Shown here: positions 32,001-44,000 of the stretch, piece by piece
How the letters are laid out: every line of letters begins with the position of its first letter
How positions within the stretch are numbered: position 1 is the stretch's first letter
NCBI RefSeq assembly: GCF_027409185.1
Contig: NC_084469.1
Span: forward strand, 30,928,293 to 30,992,292
Source: Cynocephalus volans
Taxonomy: Eukaryota; Chordata; Mammalia; Dermoptera; Cynocephalidae
Reading direction: 5' to 3'
Length of the DNA stretch: 64,000 nt
Translations under genes and position numbers: made by a program
The notes under the pieces: model-generated
The model's input: only the letters and a program-made list of their open reading frames with translations
Database searches by the model: none
Told to the model about the DNA's origin: nothing

Positions 32001-35000
32001 CATTTGTGGTAGACAAACACACATTCTTTGCTACTCCTCCCATTAAAAGATGACATCCAAATCCTCTTTCCTTGAATATAGGCTGGCCTTGGTTACTTGT
32101 GGAGGAAGTGATGTCTTAGGACTCCAAGGCTAGGTAATAAGAAATGCTGGAGCTCTCCCTGAGCCTCCTGAGCATTCACGCTGGGGGAAACCAGTCTCCA
32201 GGTAAGAAGCCCAACCACCCTGCTGGAGAAACTTCGTGGAGAGGTTGCATGAGGCACCTGGCATATCTCCAGGTGAGCCAGCCTTCCAGCCTTTCCCACC
32301 AAGGCACCAGGCATGGAATAAAGCTGTCTTGAACCTTCCTGCCCAGACTGTCCACCAGATGAATACTAACCCACAACCTCTGCCAACTCCTTGTAGAAGA
32401 ACCAGTCAGCTGAGCCCTGCCCAATTTGACCCAAAAAATCATCAGATATGACAAAATTAGTGGTTGTTTTAAAGTGACTGAGTTTGGATGTAGTTTGTCA
32501 TGAAGGAATAAATAATCAAACTACTATCTCATTGTCTTTTTACATAGAGTGCTGCTGTTGAGAAAAACCTAATGTCAATCTGCTCATTATTTTATATGGG
32601 ATCTGATCTTTTGCTCTCTAAGCTTTTGGAATTTTCTCTGTCTTTTAAATCCTTAAAAGTTCACTAGAATATATCTAGCTGTGGGGTTTTCCTTCTCTCT
32701 CCTCTTTGACATTCTATGGCTCTTTCAGTTCAGTCTGAGGTGTTCCATCTTATTTTGTCAACAATGGGAAATTGTTCTCCATTATTTCTTCAGCTATTTT
32801 TTCCTCTTCACTTTTATTTTTCCCTTTCTGAGTCTCCTATTATTCAGATCTAATACTTCTACTTTTATGCTCAATATCTCTTAGCTTTTCTTTTATATTT
32901 TCTTCTTCTTTGTCCTTTCCTTCTTCCTTCTGAGAGATTTCCTCAATCTGATCTCTTATTCTCTAATTTGTTCTGAAGTCTTATCCATTCTTCTATTAAT
33001 CCCATATACTATATTCAACTATTTCATTTTCCATACCTAATATTTCTGTTTGGTTCTTTTTATGTTTTCTTTTGTTGTGTCCTTGTTGATATCTTTCTTT
33101 AATATCATTTAGTGTGTCAAGCTAATTTTAAATTCTTCGTGTTTCCATTCTAATAGTTCTGCTTCTGATAGATTCTCCATCAAATAACCCAGCACAATGC
33201 TTTCCTTGTGAAATAGTTATGCTCTTCAAATGTCTAGTTATCCTGGCCTGTGAGCTCATTTTCCCCTGGAAATATTGGATCTACTCTGTCAGGCAGTGTA
33301 AATGGGTTGGGCCTCAGTTCCTGTCAGCTCCAATGAGCTGGGGTGGATGGATGAGTCCTGGGGTGGATCCACAGGTAAACGCACAGCTAACCCATCCCCA
33401 CAAAACATCTCCTCAGGTCAGGGTTCCTCTCTGTCCCCCAAGAACCAATAATGTTATGAAGGCCTTTAGAGTAGAGGTCACCTAGAGTTTGAGGACGACA
33501 TCTGCTTTTATCCACCGACTTGATTTTTTGTTGCTGTTGTTGCTGGCCAGTATGGGGATCTGAACCCTTGACCTTGGTGTATGTTATCAGCATCACACTC
33601 CAACCAAGTGGGCCATCTGGCCAGCCCACCTCTGCCTTGATTTTATCTCTGAAGATACCTGAGTTCCTGTGGGTGTGGGGACAGGCACCACTTGTTCCAA
33701 AACCATGACAAGCCAGGGAAACCAGCAGTTCCCTTCCTGGTCTATCCTCCTATAGGCAAGGCTGGCTGCCAGACCCAGACCACCCACCCACACACACCAG
33801 CTCAAAAGAGCCCCATCACCCCAGGGTTTCTCACGATGTTCTCCCCTTTTGTGGTGTTTTTCTCTTAGAATTTCCCTGAAACTGATCTTGGGGGGAAGAG
33901 CCAGCAGACAGGCTAGGTCAGCATCTTCTGTCAACTGCACCTGGAAGTCCAGAGGTAGAGTGCACGTGTGCCCCTGTTTACCTGGATCCCAGTGGCTCTG
34001 CCTCTGTGTATTGACTTTACTCTCAGGCAACTCGCAAGGGGAAGAGGTAGAGTAAGGGTTAGGGATGTGTGTTGTGCAGAGAATTGTGTGTATTAAATGA
34101 GTTAACACATGTAAAGCATTTAGAATAGTGACATGGCACACAGTAAGTGCTCAGTAAATGTTAGTGAAGATGATGATGATGATGATGAATGTTTAACTTC
34201 TAAACTCTGTCCATAACCAAGACTTTTCCAGCAACCTTTGAGAAAGAGGATGTAGCCCCTTACATATCTTTTGTTCTCTCCCCTCCTAAAACAAAGAATG
34301 TTTCCTACACCTCCACACAATATGAATACAACCACAGCAAAAGTATGCAAAAAGAACGCTGACATAAAGTACCAGTGCAGAAAAGTTAACAGCCACTGAG
34401 CACACTTCAGAGCTAATGGATGGAGATGAGACTCTAGGGTCCACTGCAGATGTTGCCTGCCATGAAGCAAAGCAGGGCATGTGTCACATACAGCTGTTTT
34501 ATGGCATGTCTGATCTCAGATCCCAGATTTGGGAGCCATAGCCATTACATTTTCCTATAACCTTGCTCATTCAGAACCAAAGAAAGAGACTTACCTGCCC
34601 CTCTGACCTTGGTTCCAGGCCATGAAACATGTATTCACTCATTCATGCATGCATGCATGATTACATGATATATTTATTGAGTATCTAATATGCATTAGGC
34701 ACTGGTTCTAGTCCCTGAGAATACAGCAGTGAACAGGGAAAAGTCACTGCTTTCATGTAGCTTATATGCTAGGGATGGAGACAGACTATAAACAAACACA
34801 CACATAACACCAGGTACTTTTAGTTGCCATCAAGAAATGTATAGCAGGGTAACAGGGAAGAGAGTGACAGGTTGTTGGGGGTGGTCATGGAAGTCCTATC
34901 TGGGATGACAGGTAAGAAGGGACTGAATGGAGTAAGGGAGTATTTGGGGACAAGTGTCACAGGTAGATGGAACAGCTAGGGCAAAGGCTTGCAGGGATCT

Positions 35001-38000
35001 TATCAAGCAATCTGGCTAGAATTCCAGGCCAAGACCCAACAGAGCAGGGAGGCATGTTACAGGTGAGGGTTTGGGGATCATGCACCTGAAACATTAGCTT
35101 GGCATCATATTGTTTCACTGGAGATGGAGAGGGAGACAGGAAAGGGGAACTATCCGCTCAGTGTATTCTACCCCCACAGCTGCACTTCTCCCTAAACCTA
35201 AGCTTCCAAAACTCTTTTGATCCTTTTTTTTTTTTTTTATTTTGGACCATCGTTTTCATTACAAAACAAAAACAGTGAGCTTACCATGTACCAGGTATTG
35301 TTCAAACACACTAAAAATATTAATTTATATAATCTAGATAATTATAGGGTAGGTGTGATAATTATCCCCATTTTATACAAAAGAAGAATAAGGCACAGAA
35401 GTTTTAAAAATTTGCCCAGATTTCAAAAGTTTTTTAAAAGTTTTAAAAAGTTAGGGTGCCCGTGGCTCACTTGGGAGAGTGTGGTGCTGATAACACCAAG
35501 GCCACAGGTTTGGATCCCTATATAGGGATGGCCGGTTAGCTCACTTGGGAGAGCATAGTGTTAACAACACCAAGTCAAGGGTTAAGATCCCCTTACCGGT
35601 CATCTTTTAAAAAAAAAAAAAGTTTTAAAAAGTTCACACAGCTAGTAGAATCAGGATTCAAATCTAGGCAGTCTGCTCCAGAATGTGACCTGATGGATAT
35701 ATTCTTTTCCTTCTCCCTTCCTCTCTTCCTTTTTTTCTTTTTCTTTTGTCAAAGAATTGATATCTTTTTAAGTTTTTAATGACACAAGTGATAAATGAAT
35801 GCATTCTCAACATAAAATGCTCAGATATTACAGATAAAGCAAAGGCCCCACTTGCTCACCCCCCACCTGAGTCCCCACCCACTTCTCATCACGGTTAGTA
35901 TTTGTTGGTAACCCTTGTGGGAAAGCAAAATATTTTAGCCCAAAATATATATATACTTTGACATATTTCAAGATGGCTAATTCAGAGAGACTAGAAAAAC
36001 TGGAAGGCTAATCATCTGTGGAAAGAAATTTACATCTGTAGAGAAAAATATGCCAGCAGCCAGCTTTCCCGAATCCTCTGCTTCAGCTACTGTCTACTCT
36101 TTCTGAAGGCAGCTCCAAGATCCTATCTGTAGAACAAGCCGTCCGGCTTTAACTTCTGCCTTCCTTCCGGTCTCAGGCCGTGGCCCTTCAGGCTTCTACC
36201 TCCCCCACCTCCCCTCTCTCCCTGCAAATAAGCTTCTGTATCCTCTTTGATTAGTTGGGAAATTACTCTCTTGAGATTTCCCTGTGCATCGCCCCTCCCC
36301 AGTATGTTAAAATAGTAAAATTTGTTATGCCTTTTCTTCATGTTAACTGAATCTTAACAGGTGATTTTTTTTTTTTTTTTTTTTTTTAGTGAACCTTCAG
36401 GCGTGAAGAGGAAGATTTTCCCTTGGCCCCGACAGTTTTTACTGTCACACAACATATTTTGCTTTGTGTAGTTGATTTGGGTGTGGGTTGTTTGTTTTTG
36501 GCAGCTGGCAGGAGGGGATCCGAACTCTTGACCTGGGTATGCAGCTTTTTTAAGTCTATATTTTTAAAAAGTAGTACTATACTTCACTTACTGTTCTAGG
36601 GGTTGTTTGTTTTGTTTTGGTTTTGGCAGCTGGTCTGTACAGAGTTTGAACCCTGGACCTTGGTAGGGGTTGTTTTATCATCCAATAACATGTTCTAGAG
36701 TTTTTTCTATGTTAATACACATGAATGAAGCATATTCTTTTTAACTACAGCATATCATTCTACAGCATGGGCCTACCAGCGTTTATTCAAGCAGCCCCCT
36801 ACAGTTAAACAACGTGTTTTTCACTATAAGCGAGGATGCACTAAATGACCATGATTATACCTCCTCCTGCACACACACGTTCAAGAGCACTTTTCCTGAA
36901 CAAGTAGCAGAACTGCTGATCGTGGCAGCTATCTTATATTTAATAGGTCCTGCCAACTCGCCCCCCAAAACAGCGGCACTAATTTACATTGCCAGCAGTG
37001 GTCTTTAAAAGAACCAATTTTCTGCCCCCTTTGCCAACCCTTGAGATTACCAAACTTTTTGATTTCTTATAGTCCACTGGGAGGAAAATGATTTCTCATT
37101 GTTGTTTTCATCTGCACTTCCCTAATTACTAATGATATTGAGCATCTTTTCCTATGTTTATTAGCCGTTTGTATTTCCTCTGCTAGGAATTGCCTATTGG
37201 TATCTTTTGTCTATTTATCCTAGGGCCACCAGTCCTTTCTTAGTTACTGGTTCCTACACTCATGTGTACGGATCTATCCTTCGTCTACTATACACTGACA
37301 AATATTTTCTCCCAGTCTGCTGCTTCGTTTTATGGTCCCCGCCGCTTTGTTTTATGATCCCCATTTCTCTCCTGCTTTTACTGAGCCTGAAAATGGAGTC
37401 TGGAAACAGGCGTAACCACAGGCCTCTCAGAAAACACTAATCACTGCCTCTCCTCTCCAACCTGCTCGCCTGTGCCCTCGTTGAAGCACTTAGCTCTCTG
37501 CTCGAGTTACTGGTGCCCATCTGTGTTGACTGTGTTCTGGAAGGCAGAGACTTCATTCCCTCCCTTCTGTATCTCCCACAGGGCCCAGCACAGGGCCTTG
37601 TACGCTGTAGGTACTGAAACCAAACTGAACTAAGGCCACCGTTAAAAGTGGCAGTGACTTGATCCCACATATGATTTCACTCGACTCCACTGAGCAGGGA
37701 TCATCACCAGCAAACAGTGGTTTTCCTCCTTCCCAGAAACAGAAAATAAAGCAAGAAGGCGTGTGGGCTGGCTCGATGAAATATTAAGCAGCTCGTCCCA
37801 ACAATGCGGCTGATGGTTTGTGTGGTTATTACAGAGTCCAGGAGACGGGCAGAAAGGAAGGCGTGTGACCAGACCACAATCATTAGATATCTGCTGTCCT
37901 CCTTGGGAAGGGTTTTAGTATTAAAAGGACATTTATTCTCATCAATGCAAAATTAAGGAGTTTAAAAAGCTTTTATAACCCAGACTCCCTCTGAGAGGTC

Positions 38001-41000
38001 AGCTCTAACACCCTAATTGGCCTTCTGCTCCTGCTACTGCTTGGAGCCAAGCAGCTCCCACCAACAGTCCCAGCCGGCCTGACAATAGGCACACGAGAGG
38101 GAGTGGAGGAGGCAGGAGCCTGTGCTGGCTTCTACAATTAGCCAGCCCCATCCCAGGGAGTGACAAAGGATGCATCACTGGACACCTGTCACCACTCAGC
38201 CCAGAGGACTGAAAAGATGCCTCTCCAGACAGAAAGGGGTGAATACAATGTTCAAATCCTCTTAACTACATCCCCCAAAGTAGTCATCCATCCTCTGCTT
38301 AAAACACCTGCAGTCAAATGTTGATTTTGTTGAAGCTAGGTAATGGGTACATGCTGGTTCATAATACTATTCTGATATAACTATAAAATTTTTTTATAAT
38401 GAAAAAAAATTTTTTTTTGGAGTGCCTGCCATAACAGGTAGCTCACAACTTCCTTTAAGAGCCTAATCCTCCCTTGGACATTCTGTGGACAAGTCCCTCC
38501 TTTCACTGAGCCATTGTGCTTTCCTATAGTTCTGGTCCTCCCAGAGGCCTTTAAAAGCTCAGTGTCTGAAGTCAGACAGACCTGGGTTCAGAAGCTGGAG
38601 TCACCACTCACTGCCTCATGACCCTGAGCATATTATCCTAACTTCTCTGAACCTCAACTTCTCACCTGCACAATGGTGACAGTATGGTAACCTATGTCAT
38701 AAGGTTGTTGGGAAAGTTCAATGAGGCCATGCAGGTAATGGCTTCAGCCCAGCCCCTGGCATGTGAAGTGTTCACTGTTGTTTTACTGGCTTAGTTCTCC
38801 TCCTGGGGCCAAACAGAACAGGTCACCCACCTCTGCAGACTTTCATAAGAAGACTGGCTGAATGATGCTTAGCACCTGAGCCCATAAAAAGGATACACCC
38901 TGGAATTCAGAAATCACAAATATGTGTGATTAGGTAGACAATGGAAACCATGCCCAAATTCAAGAATTTCCTCGGAGTCTTGGCATCTCCTACAGCTACA
39001 GCTAATCTCTTGGTTGTCAGCACTAATGTTCTGAGGCACGGACACAGGCAAAGAGAAAGCTGTGGAAAATCCACTCTGCTAAATCCTAGAGAAGAATCAA
39101 AGAGGATTCTCTTCCTTCTGCCTGTTCTTGGATCACGTGCTGATGATGTGTGAGTGGAAAAGACAGGATGCACACAAAATACAGGAGGTAGCATGTGTTC
39201 TTTCACTCTATTCCCACTGCAGGATAACCTGACCCTTCACAGAGAGCCCTTTGCTAGTTCCCTAAGTGACTGTCACCAGCATGAGATCACCCCCTGAGTC
39301 CAGCATACCTTGGCCTGTTTTCCAAAGCACGACTCCATGCATCTGTCCTGACACTCCGATGCCCCTGACTTTCTGGAGCTGCAGCCGGGGAAGGGCAGCA
39401 AGGCACTCGTTCAGGGCTTGGATGATTCTACTCACATCCTGCTCCCGCCCCTGGAAACAGAACAGGACATGTTGGGCAAGGGCAAGAGGGCAGTCCTCGA
39501 GGGATTTCCTGGGTGGTGGCTGCCCAGCTAATCCCACCGGGATCACTTCCAAGACCTGCTGATCATGGGCCTCAGAGATGAGATGTGGGGCTGAGGGATC
39601 TCCAATACCTCCGCAGGGCCTGGAGTAGGGATGTAGTAAGCAAGGCCCACTCCCTGCCTTCCCAGAGGAGGTTCAGCAAATGCGCCAAGCTCTACCCCCC
39701 ACTGTGGCCAGTCTGAGCTGAGACAAGCACTGCTCCGTGCTATAAACAGGAGAAATAAGGGAAGGGTCTTTCACAAGCACATACAGTGGTGGGGTTGGGG
39801 AACACGGCAGGGAGGAGCTTGCAGGAAAGGTGTGGTCCAGAAAGGACTAAGGGAATAACGCGCCTTAGCAGGAGCTGTTTGCTTTCATCCATTCGGGCTT
39901 TAGTACATCCACCTGGCAAACGTTTTCTGAGGGCAGGCCCTGGACTTGAAACCAAAACCCACATAGGGAAGGTGGGCAAGGAGGAGGCCCAGGGAACACA
40001 CGGGGCACAGCGTCAGTGAGGCTGGGCTGTGTGAGGGGCCGGTGGGAGAGGAGAGGCTGGGGCCAAGCGTTTCCTAAAGTAAAGGCGAGCCCCTGGGACT
40101 TTCTGAATGGGATAGCATCACCATCAGAGCTGTGTATTCAGAAGATTAACTGGGCAATGGTATGAGCTACATAGAGGAAGACCAATTGTGTAGAGAGATT
40201 TTCCAGGGGTGGAAAAGAGACTGAAGAAAGTCAGGTGCATCCTTTCCTGATTATCCTTTTCTTCTGAATTCCTCCCTCCTTGAAAACTTCTCTAAGCAGA
40301 ATGACCTTGAAAGACAAAATCATGACAGATAAGTGAAATTTAATCAAATACCATATTAATATCTGTAAGAGTTAAGTGGTTCTAAGAGATAAGAATATGA
40401 AAAGAACACAGGATTTGGACAAGTTCAAAGATCTTCAGAGTCAAGCAGGGAAAATGCATTTTGATATCTTAGAGCTAAAGAAATGCCAGATCCAGTCAAG
40501 TGGTATATCCAAGTGGGAGGGAGTTACAGACTCAACTTCAAAAGCAGGCAGTGATGTAACAAAAACTTAAGAAATCTTGGCTCTTCCTCTTCCTTTAAAT
40601 TATTAAGTCCCTGTTAGAGACGATAAATAGGACCCGAGGGTCCCAACCCCATTCCAGTAGATGCCTCTAATCAGTAAGAAATCTCAGTAAGCTAAGAAGG
40701 CTGACACAAATACCTACTTGGGAAAGCAGCCCAGATGACATATTTGTTTTCTAGGTAAATAAGTACATTTCAAAGTGGAAAGATCAAGAGTTAAATATAT
40801 GCATGTTTAAAAGAATAATGCCCATGTTGTTAATATTCTTGTTTAAAGAATCTTGGGGTACTTAGCATTTTAAGTAAATTTATATGTTTAAGAGAATCTG
40901 GCCTTTGTTACCTTTGTAACTACAATTTAAAATGTGAAATTGAGTACCTGATCAAGATTTGTGATTATAAGTTCAGATCTCACTATATTTATAAAAGGAT

Positions 41001-44000
41001 TTGAAACATATAAGAGCATTTAAGGTTTACATAGGTATACATTGATTTATAAGAATTACTTAAGTATTCTGAAGAGATTTAAGTCAGACAACTGCACTAC
41101 CTAAACAACAAAATAGATTAAATGCATAACTGCAGTTTAAAACATCTAAGGTAAGGGCTGGCCAGTTAACTCAGTTGGTTAGAGTGCAGCATTATAACAC
41201 CAAGATCAAGGGTTTGGATCCCTATAACAGCCAGCCACCAAAAAAAAAAAAGTGTGTGTGTATATATATATATGGTATTTAATTAACTAAAATTGGGTTA
41301 AGTATTATTCAAAGGCCCTCAAAAGTGATAGTTAAAATATTAGACTTATATAGTATAAATAGAATAAACTTTATAGGCTAAATTAAAAGTTTAAGAACTA
41401 GGATACTCAATTTTATAAATTAAATACTTATTTTGATTACATCCAAAATAAACTGTTTCTGTCACACAAAAATCATCTCAAGGCACAAAATAAACTGATA
41501 TTTAATAACTAGAAGGATCCAGAGAAAGTTCAGGAGAGAAATGTGCTTCCACTCTCAATAAATATCAGTTCTTTGGGGATTAACTAAAAAACCTATGCTC
41601 TTGGAAAAGCATCCCAAGACTGTCCTCGGGCCCCTTGCTTCCCTCTAGGAGTGCAGCCTTCCCTCCTTGGAACAGACCTCTCACTGGCCCCTGGCAGCCT
41701 GCTGGCCTCGGTCAGGGGCAATTCTTGGCTCCTAACAAACCTGAACAAAGGAGCAGGAAGAAGGAAGGCAAGGAGGGTAGGATGGCTGAAGCAGTGGAGA
41801 GGGAACACAGCACTTTCCTAAGGAGGCAGACCCGGATCCTAACAAGGATTCTTTATATGTAGGAGAGACAACTGCCAAACCAACCGGGCAGTAAAAGACA
41901 AAGAGGCATAGAGGAGGTACATGGCTATGCATGATCCCCAGAGGGGAAGAAAGAACACAACAGAGAAGGAAGAAGGAAGCAGAGAAGAGACAGTTGTCTC
42001 CTGCACTGCTCAGTGCTGCAGTCATCAGCCACAGGCGGTGAGTCTGAACTGAAATGTGCTATGTGTGTGAAATACACACCAGATTTCAGATTCGGTACAA
42101 AAAAGAGAGAATGTACAATATCTTATTAATAACTGCATATTAATAATTACATGTTGAATACACTAGGTTAAATAAAATATGCAATTAAAATTAATTTCAC
42201 TGTTTCCTTTTATTTCTTGTAATATGGCTACTAGAAAATAGAAAAGGACACGCATGGCTCACATTTGTGGCTCACATTTGTGGCTCACATTGCTATTGGA
42301 CAGCACTGGCTTAAAGAGTCCCCACATAGCTGTCAGATAGTGCATCCTCCCAGGACAGAGGAGGTGCTGTTTAAAATGGGCCTGGGGCTGGCCAGTTAGC
42401 TCAGTTGTTTAGAGTACGTGTTACAACACCAAGGTCAAGGGTTCAGATCCCCATACCCGCTGCTCCAAAAAAAATAAAATAAATAAAATAAAATGGGCCC
42501 AGGGTGGGTGAGTGGTGTGTGTGGAGACAGTGGAGAAGCGAAACAGGCCAGATGGGAGTAAAGACAAGGAGGCAGTGTTCAGCTATTAGCTCCAGTTTCA
42601 GGGGTGGGTGTGATCAGGGAGTAGCTCTTGGACAATGAGAGCACCCACAATGTAACAGGAAAGGCGATGCCCCCATTCTTTGGTTCAGAATATTAGTCAG
42701 CCTACATCCAGACCAAATCCTAGAACTGTAGACTTGAAAACAGTGCTTAGAGGCTGGCCAGTTAGCCCAGTTGTTAGAGCGCATCGTTATAACACCAAGG
42801 TCACGGGTTCAGATCCCCTTACCTGCCAGTCACCAAAAAAAAAGTGCTTAGAAACTCATTTAACCCTACTCCCCCATGCCCCAACCCTCTTTACAGGTGA
42901 GGAAACTGAGGCCCAGAGAGGAAAAATAATTGATAAAACGTCACAGAGCTTCCCTCAAAAATCTTACATTTTAAATTTGCAAATACCTAAAAACCTGATC
43001 TCCACATAGCTGCCAAGCTTGACCTTGGTATACATAGTACTTATGGTGAATGAAAAGTATGGACACGAGGGGCTGGCCGGTTAGCTCAGTTGGTTGGAGT
43101 GCGGTATTGTAACACCACGGTCAAGGGTTCAGAGTCCTGTATCGGCCAGCGGCATTAAAAAAAAAAAAAAAAAAAGTATGGACATGAGGCAATAATACAG
43201 CCATCAGGCATTGCTATAGGTTGGTGGCCTCACTTGTGGGTGACTTTGTTCCTTAGTGGACATTTGGCAATGGGGAGACATTTTCAGTTGTTACATCTTG
43301 AGGGGGTTGGGGGGAGGCAATGGCATCTAGTGAATAGAGGCCAGGAATGCTGCTAAACACCCTACAACGCACAGGACAGCCCCCCACAACAAAGAAGTAT
43401 GCAGCCCAAAATGTCAAAAGTGCCAAGGCTGAGAAACCCTACTGTAGATGAAATCACAGCAATGCTTTTTGTCCCACAGCACAACCCACACGTGGCGGAG
43501 GCGGGAGGTGGCTATTACTGGCCTCCACCAGACCCCTTATTAGGCAGGTGTGGCATACTGGGTGCACCTGAAAGCACAGAACAGCCTGCTGAAAGTTGGA
43601 GGAAGTGAAGAAAAGTCGTTTTCAAGAAGTGGCCCCATTTCAAGAGAAAGGGGCACTGCCTAAGCCCACTCCCCTACAGTCCCAGGCCTCCTGCTCACCC
43701 CCACAGGGTCAGAGCCAATTTGCCTCCATTTCTTAGTCCATGAAGTGAAATAGTCATCCTAAAATACCCTGATACCCCAACCAAATGAATTTTAAAAGCC
43801 TCTATGAAAATGCAAAGTCATCCTGAAATCTTTATCCTCTGAAATGTTTCTGAGCAAAATGAGCTCTGAACCCTAAAGAACTGAGTCCAGCCAGATATGT
43901 GTCAAGGGCTTGTGAGAAACAAAACTCTTGGGAGTGGATGGGGCTTAGCTCAGAAAAATCAAGGTTTGAAATACTAATTTAAGAAACCAAAAAAAAAAAA

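Larger units (their letters stand above)
31256..39308. other. SHPK intron 2
   Basis: The largest SHPK intron (8 kb). It holds T-rich LINE-like sequence split by an MLT1 LTR (31,640-33,200), SINEs, MIR and L2 copies, and an old antisense L1, listed separately. 37,440-38,550 and 38,800-39,300 appear unique. The 69-102-codon frames inside lack homology I recognise. Confidence 0.65.
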
